51,103 bases of DNA from Lachnoclostridium sp. UBA5890 (GTDB lineage: Bacteria > Bacillota > Clostridia > Lachnospirales > Lachnospiraceae). The stretch is taken from contig DJEU01000013.1 in the NCBI GenBank assembly GCA_002431395.1, positions 1 to 51,103 on the forward strand. Direction: 5' to 3'. The notes beneath the pieces were generated by a model, which saw only the letters and a program-made list of their open reading frames with translations, was not told where the DNA came from and did not search any database. Shown one piece after another: positions 1-8,255 of the stretch. The first letter of the stretch is position 1; each line of letters begins with the position of its first letter. Position numbers and translations under genes: made by a program.

Positions 1-160
1 ACTCACACCTGCACCTCGGAAATAAAAAAAGTCAGACCACTCTGAGGTGCCTTACCACCACCAACGCCACACTTGCACCTCGAAAATGCAGGAAATCACA
101 CCACTCCGAGGTGCCTTGCCGCCACCAACACTACACTTGCACCTCGGAAATGAAAGGAGT
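1..160. repeat. Tandem ~60-64 bp repeats with internal inverted repeats
   Basis: Two full units (37-100 and 101-160) and a partial one (1-36) are nearly identical. Each full unit holds the arms GAGGTGC and, about 24 nt later, GCACCTC, so each could form a hairpin or a dyad binding site. The partial unit at the window edge keeps only the GCACCTCGG arm. The end of the last unit supplies the ribosome binding site of the LysR-type gene that follows. The units may be regulator binding sites or a small dispersed repeat; more may lie beyond the window. Confidence 0.7.
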
Positions 161-164
161 CCTT

Positions 165-1076
165 ATGGAATCATTATCACAATACCACATTTTTTACACG
201 GTTGCCAAAAACGGCAGCATCTCGGCAGCTGCCAATGAACTTTTCATCAGCCAGCCTGCCGTAAGCAAGTCAATAAAAAAACTGGAGGAACTTCTCCAGA
301 CTACGCTTCTCATCCGCGGCTCGCGGGGTGTTAAATGCACCGAGGATGGCAGGATTTTGTACGAGCATCTTGCCTCTGCCTTTTCCTCGATTCAGGAAGG
401 CGAGCAGATGCTGCAACGCAACCGCGCCTTTGAAGTGGGACAGATCCATTTTGGCTCCAGTACCACTTTGTGCAAGCATATTATGCTGCCGCTTCTTCAG
501 ACATTTGTTGAAAAAAATCCACATATCCGCGTTACGATTGACGGACTTTCTTCCCGGGAAACTGCGTTGCAGCTTGCCGCCAATAAAATGGACGTCGGGC
601 TGTTAGTAGAAACCAGTGCTTCAAAACCTTTGGCATTTACCCCTTTGACCGACTTATCCTATACTTTTGTGGCTTCCAGACAATATTTGGAAAACCTGAA
701 ATTGCGTGAAGGAATCGATTATACGAAAAAAGATCCTGCCTTTTTCCAAAAAGCAACTCTTATGCTTATGGATCATGAAAATATATCAAGACAGCATATT
801 GAAGCCTATTTTTCCGCCAATTCCATCGAAACACGCCAGATTCTTGAAACAAGTAATATGGAACTTTTAATTGAATTTGCCAAAATTGGATTAGGCGTTT
901 CCTGCCTCATTCGAAATTTTGTAGAAAAAGATATAAAAAACGGCACGCTTATCGAGATCCCATTACGAAAAAATATCTCGACACGTACCGTTGGTTTTGC
1001 CTATTCTAAAGAATCCATACACAATCCTGCCGTGGAAAAATTCAAGCAGATATTAAAAGAAACTTACGGAAAATAA
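165..1076 (+). CDS. LysR-family transcriptional regulator
   Basis: This is a 303-residue protein, the usual length for LysR-type regulators. The N-terminal winged helix-turn-helix lies at about residues 3-60, with the typical 'GSISAAANELFISQPAVSKSIKKLE' pattern (broken here as GSISAAANELF / ISQPAVSKSIKKLE). A periplasmic-binding-like effector domain follows from about residue 88. The start at 165 is chosen because AAAGGAG ends 5 nt before it; an in-frame ATG further upstream lies inside the repeat and has no ribosome binding site. The gene is convergent with the XRE regulator downstream. Such proteins bind DNA as dimers or tetramers and respond to a small ligand; the ligand here cannot be told. 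Its position at the island edge does not by itself link it to defence. Confidence 0.9.
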   Translation: MESLSQYHIFYTVAKNGSISAAANELFISQPAVSKSIKKLEELLQTTLLIRGSRGVKCTEDGRILYEHLASAFSSIQEGEQMLQRNRAFEVGQIHFGSSTTLCKHIMLPLLQTFVEKNPHIRVTIDGLSSRETALQLAANKMDVGLLVETSASKPLAFTPLTDLSYTFVASRQYLENLKLREGIDYTKKDPAFFQKATLMLMDHENISRQHIEAYFSANSIETRQILETSNMELLIEFAKIGLGVSCLIRNFVEKDIKNGTLIEIPLRKNISTRTVGFAYSKESIHNPAVEKFKQILKETYGK

Positions 1077-1096
1077 TATGTGAAAAGCACCTATTT

Positions 1097-1972
1097 CTAT
1101 GTTGTTTGATAGAATTCCTGCATGGCCTTTTGCACAAATTCAAGACTGCCTTTTCCTCCGGCGACGCAGATCGCCTTCTTCCAGTATTTGTTATCTAGCA
1201 TTTCTATTACTATTTGCTTTTGACCTCCTGTTATCTCATGTAATTCTTCGGCTGTCTTTTGCACTTTTTCATCGCAGGGATCCAGATTCATAAGTTCCCC
1301 AAACTGATAAAAAAGGTCCATTATTTTTTCCTGCTTCTGTCGTTTTTCATAATCCGAATACGCGGCTTCTTTGTCGTCAATCCCTTTTTTCACATCCATC
1401 GAAAACAGCCCATCTTTATTGCAGAAATAGAATATCTTTCTCACCCCCTGCATTTTAAATCTCGCTTCTGCCTCTTCCTCCGGATACCGTTTTACCAGCT
1501 GAATACATTCAGAAGAAACAGCTGCAATAAACGAAATATAATGCGTTTTTGTCATTTCGTGCTGCACACGCACATAATATTCATCTTCTACTTTTTCAAT
1601 AAAAATCTTATGCTGCTCATCGAACTCTTCTGCCATTTCCGGCTGCAAAAGTACGCCATGGCACGTAATCCCCGCCTCGCCCATACTGTGAATGACATTT
1701 CCACAGATCGGACAGACATAAAACTGGGAACGCAGCATATTGGCTGACACATTGGCATTTTGAACCGGGTTCCCGGAAAGCAGTTCTGCGACAGAAACCC
1801 GAAACGCTTGCGCGATCGGTTCCAATAACGTGATATCCGGATACCCCTTTCCTGTCTCCCATTTGGAAACCGTTTTATCGCTCACGCCAAGCCGGTCTGC
1901 CAGCTGCGCCTGTGTCATATTGTTTTTTTGACGCAGTTTTTTAATAACCGCGCCTGTTACATATTGATTCAT
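1097..1972 (-). CDS. XRE-family regulator fused to a superoxide-reductase-like domain
   Basis: The 291-residue protein begins with a Cro/CI-type helix-turn-helix (about residues 6-60, with QAQLADRLGVSDKTVSKWE). A CPIC zinc-ribbon-like segment at C87/C90 follows, then a region resembling desulfoferrodoxin/superoxide reductase. H121, H138 and H144 (the HEMTKTHYI pattern) match the family's iron-binding histidines. C184 matches the axial cysteine, but the histidine normally three residues later (CNxHG) is aspartate (CNKDG). This suggests a metal or redox sensor rather than an active reductase; that is inference. The start at 1972 follows GGAGGTG at 7 nt. Upstream, a TATAAT at 1995-2000 and an imperfect dyad (CTACTCTCCGTAGGTAG on the minus strand) may form its promoter and operator. 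Confidence 0.8.
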   Translation of the reverse strand: MNQYVTGAVIKKLRQKNNMTQAQLADRLGVSDKTVSKWETGKGYPDITLLEPIAQAFRVSVAELLSGNPVQNANVSANMLRSQFYVCPICGNVIHSMGEAGITCHGVLLQPEMAEEFDEQHKIFIEKVEDEYYVRVQHEMTKTHYISFIAAVSSECIQLVKRYPEEEAEARFKMQGVRKIFYFCNKDGLFSMDVKKGIDDKEAAYSDYEKRQKQEKIMDLFYQFGELMNLDPCDEKVQKTAEELHEITGGQKQIVIEMLDNKYWKKAICVAGGKGSLEFVQKAMQEFYQTT

Positions 1973-2068
1973 AATCTTGCACCTCCATGTTCCCATTATA
2001 AGGCAGGTGGACGGGAAAGGCTACCTACGGAGAGTAGAGACAAAAATCGACTTTCAAAACAATTACCA

Positions 2069-2296
2069 TTAATCACTACCCATAATTTTATCAGCAATAA
2101 TAAATCCAATAATTGCAGCAAAATAATCTATATTATGTTGCATGATTCCCAAAATACAAATCACTATAATTGTATTATTTCCTACCCAAATTGCAGAATC
2201 ACCCTGATTACCATCTTTCCTAAATTTCGATAGTAAATATTGCAACAATAATGTCAGCACAAAAAATCCTATACCATAAATGATTAATTCCAGCAT
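2069..2296 (-). CDS. Small membrane protein at the end of the Ter operon
   Basis: The 75-residue product has two hydrophobic stretches (about residues 3-21 and 40-70) separated by a short charged loop (SKFRKDGNQGD), so two or three membrane passes are likely. It follows the helicase stop by 14 nt and has a GGAGAGG ribosome binding site, so it is probably co-transcribed as the last gene of the operon. I do not recognise the family. Small membrane proteins at the end of defence operons can be effectors, but nothing in the sequence proves that here. Confidence 0.6.
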   Translation of the reverse strand: MLELIIYGIGFFVLTLLLQYLLSKFRKDGNQGDSAIWVGNNTIIVICILGIMQHNIDYFAAIIGFIIADKIMGSD

Positions 2297-2310
2297 ATAT
2301 TACCTCTCCA

Positions 2311-5300
2311 TTATATCTCGTCCGGTTTCAAAAAATGCCCACAGTTGCATCTAATATAGGGACCATATTTACTTAATCCCCCCTTTAATTCTCCGCCATC
2401 CCTTTTAGGACATTTTACATTATGAGAATTGATGTACCAATTCATCAAATCAACCGTAAGATATTTCGTTTCTTTACAGGCTTTATTAGAACATTTCAAG
2501 TAAGCTGTACCTCTAGCATTCTTCACGAGTATCATAGGATTCTTACATTTTGGGCAGAACTCCTTTTCTTCAACAAAAGCTCCAAGACCATAATTGGATA
2601 TAGCACCACTATCTGATACATTTCTACTGCTAACAGCCATAGAATTGGTTACCATTGTACCTTTCTTTTTTACCAGTTTTCTCGCGTTCTGTCCTACTAC
2701 AACGTTTTCCAAATCTGTAAGTGCTTTTAACATTTCAATGGTATTTTTTCCTTTAATTCTAATCATTGTATGTACAACTGTAACCATGGAAGTAGTTTTA
2801 TCTACTTGAAATTTCCACTTAGCTGTAGGTAATCCATACCAAGCAACTTCATCATCAATAACAATAATCGGGAATGTCGCATTTTCAGTCCCAACGCAAT
2901 ACTCTTTCCATTGTTCCGGCAGTTTTGCATAATCATTAGATTTCATCTTAATATCTATGCCTCTGCTATCTGCTTCATCAAATATCTCAAGCACCTGATG
3001 TTCTGTCTCTCTTAATTCTCCACTTGGAAGAGATACTACTACCTGCCATTTTGCCTTTTTCATATCCTGTTCAAACATCAGAATTGCTTCCTGCTCGTCC
3101 ATAAAAATATTAATCATTCCACCTGGATTGACTGACTCAATATAAGGCTTAAGAGTTTTATCATGATTATCTATTACTTGATGTTTTCCCTTCTTAATAT
3201 GCTGTAATAACTTATAGAAAATATGATTTGTTCCTTTAAATACATTTTCCCAGAACCTTGCATTCGCAACTGTAATCACTTTCCCTTTGCCTCGTGTAAT
3301 TGCTACATTAATCAGGCGGGCAACCTGATTAGGTTCTTTTCCCATTAAAAATCCTACTGCACTCTTAGGATAACTTTCTACTGCATCAAAAACTATCACA
3401 TCAGATTCTGATCCCTGGAACTGATGTACTGTTGCACAACTCACATTAGTCGTCCTCTTCATATAATAATCCTTCAACATTGCACGGATTAATCTGACCT
3501 GAGCCGCATATGGTGTAATAATACCGACGTTCTTAATATGGTTCTGCTCAGCTTTAACAGCAGTAGAAAAGGAAATAATTGCACTAAGTATATTGAATCT
3601 TGAACCATCTGTATTCTTATCTGCTGCGCAATATGTTCCTACTAAATCTATTAAGCTCAATGCATCTCCCGGTAGAGGAGCACTCCTAATAACTAAATCA
3701 TTGTCTTTTTTTCTCTTCCCATTTAAGACAACAGCATTATTCTTCAGCAATCCGTTATATATAAATTTGCTTGGAAATTCTGAAATTGCCGGAGCCATTC
3801 GTCTTTGCTCATTCAACATGACAAGCCAAGGATGCCAGTACATACTTCCCTTTCCATCCACAATCTGCAAATACGAGAATATATCCACCTGCAATACACG
3901 GGAATCAGGACTCTGCGAAATAGGTGCTAACTGCCTAAAGTCACCGACGCACATAAACTTTTCTTTTGCCAAAGCCGCTGCCGCAATAACTTGTGGTACA
4001 TATGCCATCGAAACCTCATCAAACATTACAAGGTCAAATTGTCTCTCATCAAACATAGGATCAATCGTGGCTCTTGAAATAGTTGTCCCGATTACCTGTG
4101 CTCTCTCTACATATTTTCTTTCCTCTCTTCTTATCTCGCCACGAATTCCCTTAATTTTATGTTCTACTTCATCATACTCTTTGGACTTCATCTGATTCTT
4201 TGCCCGCAGTTCATCTCTTTTTGCCATCAAATATTCCAGCTGTCTTGCATAACTGTCGCATTTACTAAGTGCATAATTGAATGATGTAGCATATGGATTC
4301 TGAGAAAGTTCATCGTCTCTTACATATCCAAAACGCAAAATCTTTCCATCCTCCAGAATAGACCGCTTGTCTGTATCAAGCATTTTCACAACCTGCTTAA
4401 TCACACCATCAACTGATACATTGCTGTGAGATACAATAAGAACAGACTTGTCCTGTGCAATAAAACTATTTGCAATCTTTGCCATTATATATGTTTTACC
4501 GGTTCCCGGCGGTCCCCATACCGTCACAATATCATCTGTCTCCAGTTTGTGTTCTACTGCCGGCTGTCCCTTCGGTACATTTACAATGTCTGTGTCCGTT
4601 GATAAGTCCGGACCCTCTTCCATTATTTTAATTGCCAATTTGTTAATATTAGGATTAAGGGAATTCATCTTCTTATCTAACGCTTCAAGAAGTTTCCATG
4701 GCTCTACCATCAGATATGCTGAACTGACCTTATCATTCAGATCTCTGTCCAGCAACAAAAGTATCTGAAAATCCTCACAGGATAAAACAGAACCTACTGC
4801 TCTTAATCCACCTGCCGCTTCCACTACAACCGGAGCATCATCCGGCAGATGCAATTCTGTTTCCATCTCAAATAAATAAGTGTATATCCCTTTATCACTT
4901 TTGATCAGTTTATTTCCATTTACAATTTTATATTTTTTACCTTTTCCCTGTTTCAGGTAATGAATTTCTCTTCTTAATGCATCAGAGTATTCCTTTATAT
5001 CTGATGAAGTATATGCCAACTGCTCATTAGTCGCAGACATACTGCTTCCATCTGCCATAATGGTATTTGTACTTTTTGCTACATCGTCCATTGTTTTAAT
5101 AAGCAATCCAACAATATCAATTGTCCTGTTATACTCTTCTTCTGTCATCTGACACACTGCAATCTGCATCAACATAGTTATCTTAGCTGTGTTAATTTTA
5201 TAGGATGTCGTAATTCTCTTATGATTGCTGCACAGAAAAACAAATTCGATTGTTGAGCCACTTATGAATATTTTCTTATCATCTTCCGGAATACTAATTG

Positions 5301-5874
5301 TTACATTCTTTGATCTACCATGTATCAATAACGCATAGTCCATTCTTGAAGAATGCATCTTTCCAAATTTATCTGTAATAATGCACTTTTCGAGAACTGA
5401 ATCCACTATCTCGCCCTTATTAAAATAAATAAATTTAAATGATGCTTCTATTCTGTCTGCAAACTCTTTTATTACAGGCAATGTCATCCTAAAATGTGAA
5501 TCATTGAAATTCTTTGAAATCACAGGCTGATATGCACTCTTTACTTCGGAATTTACTCCTTTATCCACAAATGCCAGTCGCATTACATCCAATACATCGT
5601 TCCTAACACTACTCTCAATTGCCTGCGCCATTAAAAACTTTTCAATATTAGAAAGTCCCATTTTAAGTTCTCTTTCATTCTTAAATGGGACTCCCTTCAT
5701 AGTCTCTCCAAGCCCAGCCTGAAAAAGCATCTGCATAATATTCTTTTCTACTGAATAATCAGCAAATAAATCATTGCATAATGCGACACACTGTTTTCTA
5801 TTCTGATATATATCGTATCCGTATGCCTCTGTCATGTTCTCAAATATCTTAACCATTTCTGTTGTATGCCACAT
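2311..5874 (-). CDS. Large SF1 (Upf1/Dna2-like) helicase with C-terminal zinc ribbons
   Basis: This is a protein of about 1187 residues. An N-terminal region of about 450 residues without recognised motifs precedes a superfamily 1 helicase core. The Walker A is GPPGTGKT near residue 453, followed by a Walker B-like FDEVS, motif III VGDFRQLAP, motif V TVHQFQGSESD and motif VI VAITRGKGK. The C terminus has CPKCKNP...CSNKAC and further CxC motifs that read as zinc ribbons, suggesting nucleic acid binding. The start at 5874 is preferred: GGAG lies about 10 nt before it and the gene then begins just after the transglutaminase stop. A longer in-frame reading to 6000 overlaps that gene. Likely role: ATP-driven remodelling of DNA or RNA in the Ter system. 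Confidence 0.85.
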   Translation of the reverse strand: MWHTTEMVKIFENMTEAYGYDIYQNRKQCVALCNDLFADYSVEKNIMQMLFQAGLGETMKGVPFKNERELKMGLSNIEKFLMAQAIESSVRNDVLDVMRLAFVDKGVNSEVKSAYQPVISKNFNDSHFRMTLPVIKEFADRIEASFKFIYFNKGEIVDSVLEKCIITDKFGKMHSSRMDYALLIHGRSKNVTISIPEDDKKIFISGSTIEFVFLCSNHKRITTSYKINTAKITMLMQIAVCQMTEEEYNRTIDIVGLLIKTMDDVAKSTNTIMADGSSMSATNEQLAYTSSDIKEYSDALRREIHYLKQGKGKKYKIVNGNKLIKSDKGIYTYLFEMETELHLPDDAPVVVEAAGGLRAVGSVLSCEDFQILLLLDRDLNDKVSSAYLMVEPWKLLEALDKKMNSLNPNINKLAIKIMEEGPDLSTDTDIVNVPKGQPAVEHKLETDDIVTVWGPPGTGKTYIMAKIANSFIAQDKSVLIVSHSNVSVDGVIKQVVKMLDTDKRSILEDGKILRFGYVRDDELSQNPYATSFNYALSKCDSYARQLEYLMAKRDELRAKNQMKSKEYDEVEHKIKGIRGEIRREERKYVERAQVIGTTISRATIDPMFDERQFDLVMFDEVSMAYVPQVIAAAALAKEKFMCVGDFRQLAPISQSPDSRVLQVDIFSYLQIVDGKGSMYWHPWLVMLNEQRRMAPAISEFPSKFIYNGLLKNNAVVLNGKRKKDNDLVIRSAPLPGDALSLIDLVGTYCAADKNTDGSRFNILSAIISFSTAVKAEQNHIKNVGIITPYAAQVRLIRAMLKDYYMKRTTNVSCATVHQFQGSESDVIVFDAVESYPKSAVGFLMGKEPNQVARLINVAITRGKGKVITVANARFWENVFKGTNHIFYKLLQHIKKGKHQVIDNHDKTLKPYIESVNPGGMINIFMDEQEAILMFEQDMKKAKWQVVVSLPSGELRETEHQVLEIFDEADSRGIDIKMKSNDYAKLPEQWKEYCVGTENATFPIIVIDDEVAWYGLPTAKWKFQVDKTTSMVTVVHTMIRIKGKNTIEMLKALTDLENVVVGQNARKLVKKKGTMVTNSMAVSSRNVSDSGAISNYGLGAFVEEKEFCPKCKNPMILVKNARGTAYLKCSNKACKETKYLTVDLMNWYINSHNVKCPKRDGGELKGGLSKYGPYIRCNCGHFLKPDEI

Positions 5875-5893
5875 AATACTCACTCTCCAATAC

Positions 5894-6901
5894 TTAGTAT
5901 ATTCTGATCCAGTAAGTTCCCACCTTCTCATTTGGAATCTGCTGGACTTTAACTGCTCTGTTCTGTCCTCCTGCTGCAATCTTTGCAACCATACCTGCAA
6001 GCTCTGACCGTCTTAGTTTCGGAAACAGACCATCTATCCGAAAATATAATTCATTCCGACCTTGTTCTATCTCTTGTGTTATATATGCTATCAGCTGACT
6101 TCTACTCCTGAATGTCAACTTGTTTCTTTCGAAATAATTATCTTTTAAAGTTGTGCACTCCGGTACTTTATCTTCAAACTTATGTGTCTTGCCTATCATT
6201 TCATCAGTTACATTGAAATAATCATATGAAACCCTGCCTTTTGATGCCCCGATATCCCACGTTACATCTAGTTGATAAGGACTCCCATCAATATCAATAA
6301 CATTCCATGCATGATGTTCTTTCTTTCCATTTACCTCTGCTTCTCCGGTAACCACAATACACTTGATATCTACCGCATTCAGCAATACTTTTACAGCTTT
6401 GGCAACTCCCTCACACTGAGCCTTCTGCTTTGCAAAAACTCCTACAATGTTATGTGAGAGAACTACTCTAGCCGGTTCGGCCACGTCTGAGCCTTTAAAA
6501 TCATATTTCACATTTTTGCAGAACCAGTCATGGACTTTTATTTCTTTCTCATAATCTGTGCCTTCTGTCAGTTTTAACTGTGCAGCCAGATTATTCACTG
6601 TGTTTTCTATGTTACGATTGTACTTTCTGACAGTTTCACTGCGGTAAAAATACTGCGGACAGATTGCTGTATGACCGAATGCATCCGTCGCCCAATTACA
6701 GGCAGATTGATTGACATAATATATCAACGGATTATCCCTTGTCATTGCCCGGAATATCTTGTTGAATACTTCTTCTGATAACTGTCCTTTAATTGGAATC
6801 GGAATGACATCCTCATGAGCCATCAGCCCATTGTAAAAGGCTTTGTAAACCGCCTGCTCCCGTTTATTCAGTTGTGCATAATAGTAGCGATCTACAATCA
6901 C
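5894..6901 (-). CDS. Transglutaminase-like cysteine protease-fold protein
   Basis: The 335-residue protein carries the transglutaminase-like core in order: C163 in KAQCEGVAKAVKVLL, H197 in HHAWNVIDIDG and D212 in LDVTWD. All three catalytic residues are present, so it may be an active peptidase or amidase. The first 110 residues and the last 100 are unlike anything I recognise. There is no signal peptide, so it is probably cytoplasmic. It lies between the BrxD-like ATPase and the helicase in the Ter operon. Transglutaminase-fold proteins in such operons could process a partner protein, which is inference. Confidence 0.85.
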   Translation of the reverse strand: MIVDRYYYAQLNKREQAVYKAFYNGLMAHEDVIPIPIKGQLSEEVFNKIFRAMTRDNPLIYYVNQSACNWATDAFGHTAICPQYFYRSETVRKYNRNIENTVNNLAAQLKLTEGTDYEKEIKVHDWFCKNVKYDFKGSDVAEPARVVLSHNIVGVFAKQKAQCEGVAKAVKVLLNAVDIKCIVVTGEAEVNGKKEHHAWNVIDIDGSPYQLDVTWDIGASKGRVSYDYFNVTDEMIGKTHKFEDKVPECTTLKDNYFERNKLTFRSRSQLIAYITQEIEQGRNELYFRIDGLFPKLRRSELAGMVAKIAAGGQNRAVKVQQIPNEKVGTYWIRIY

Positions 6902-6957
6902 ATCCGCTTCCTCCTCTGGCTATCGTATTTGTATTAAGTCAAGTCATTTTCTGTTCC

Positions 6958-8247
6958 TTATTCTTCAATATCCTCGATATCTTCTTTATCATTTGAATAC
7001 TTAAATGTTTCCATAATTTCTCTTATACTAAAATTATAGTTTTGATATGACAAATTTAATATCTCGATAAAGTCTCTGATTATAGAACGAGGCGTTATGT
7101 CTTCTTTTTCTTTTACAGTTTCTCCAATAAAGTCTACAATATCTTCTGATTTTACTTTTAGTTCATACTCATATAAATCAGCATGAATTTCTGCCAGTTT
7201 TTCAAGCAATACGATAATCTCTTCTTTTGACAATGGAATAATCCGAATAATTGGTGTCATAAGATTTATCATATTATTCGCACCATATCTTCCAGACTCC
7301 AGCCGTGATTTTAACGCCTCATAACTAAATAATCCCCTGTCAAGATTTTCAATTGACTGTGGAGTACCTCCCATAATTATCCCCAAGTATCTTGCTTTTC
7401 CTTGCATCGTGTCATTATACATTGCTAATATTTTTTCATAGTTATTATTTCTTGTTATTGACGATGTGCATTTGTATATGTTAATCAATTCATCAATGAC
7501 TACTATGAAGCCCTTATATCCTATTTTCACAAAAAAGTTAGACATTAACTTTATGTATTCATACCAATCATCATCGTTAATTATGTTTGATACACCCAAA
7601 TCGTGTTTTGCTTCCGTTTTTGTATTATATTCCCCTCGTAGCCATCTCAATGTTTTTGCCTTTATCACTGCATCATTTACTCTAGATGCTTTCCAATACA
7701 TTACAAGAATATTGGCAAAATCATAACCATGTACCATTTCCTGCATATCTAAAATAGTATCATATATTGTATTTGCAACCATATCCTCTAATGCATTTCC
7801 CTGAATCCCACCTTGTCCAATATTTTTTGCAACATTAACCCAAATTTCATTAAGCCAAAGATCCAAGATTTTTCCTAAGGCTCCCCCCATTGGTGATGTC
7901 TTTATAGATAAATTGCACATCAATTCTCTATATGTTGCTAACCCTTTCTTCTTATTGTTTGTTCCTATTAAACTTCTATTTGGCGATAAATCTGTGTCAG
8001 CAACGACCATTCCTTTTGATAAGGCATATTCTTTTATCGTTTGTAACAGAAAAGTTTTCCCACTTCCATATGTTCCAGATACAAATCTGAATGTTGCTCC
8101 ACCATTTTCGACGATTTCTACATCCTTCAGCAAAGTAGTAATTTCTTGTTCTCTACCTACCGCAATATAACCTAAGCCTGTTCTCGGAACTACGCCACCC
8201 TGTAATGCATTCATAATAATCGTTTCAATTCTCTTTGGCACTTTCAT
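6958..8247 (-). CDS. BrxD-like P-loop ATPase (DUF2791 family)
   Basis: The 429-residue protein starts with KRIETIIMNALQGGVVPRTGLGYIAVGRE and has a Walker A GTYGSGKT at residues 58-65 and a Walker B-like FIVVIDELINIYK. This is the pattern of the DUF2791 (BREX BrxD) ATPases, which in type 2 BREX and related systems sit beside helicase genes. The length fits the family. It begins 8 nt after the TerB-N gene stop and is translated in the same operon. Its base composition is more AT-rich than the kinase and VWA genes upstream. It probably works with the TerB-N protein and the large helicase as a DNA-handling module. Confidence 0.8.
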   Translation of the reverse strand: MKVPKRIETIIMNALQGGVVPRTGLGYIAVGREQEITTLLKDVEIVENGGATFRFVSGTYGSGKTFLLQTIKEYALSKGMVVADTDLSPNRSLIGTNNKKKGLATYRELMCNLSIKTSPMGGALGKILDLWLNEIWVNVAKNIGQGGIQGNALEDMVANTIYDTILDMQEMVHGYDFANILVMYWKASRVNDAVIKAKTLRWLRGEYNTKTEAKHDLGVSNIINDDDWYEYIKLMSNFFVKIGYKGFIVVIDELINIYKCTSSITRNNNYEKILAMYNDTMQGKARYLGIIMGGTPQSIENLDRGLFSYEALKSRLESGRYGANNMINLMTPIIRIIPLSKEEIIVLLEKLAEIHADLYEYELKVKSEDIVDFIGETVKEKEDITPRSIIRDFIEILNLSYQNYNFSIREIMETFKYSNDKEDIEDIEE

Positions 8248-8255
8248 AATAACAC

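Noticed and set aside
1..160. CRISPR array at the left edge
   Set aside because: The units are contiguous 60-64 bp near-copies without unique spacers, and no cas gene is present.
111..164. Upstream start of the LysR gene
   Set aside because: It falls inside the repeat units and lacks a ribosome binding site; the start at 165 has one.
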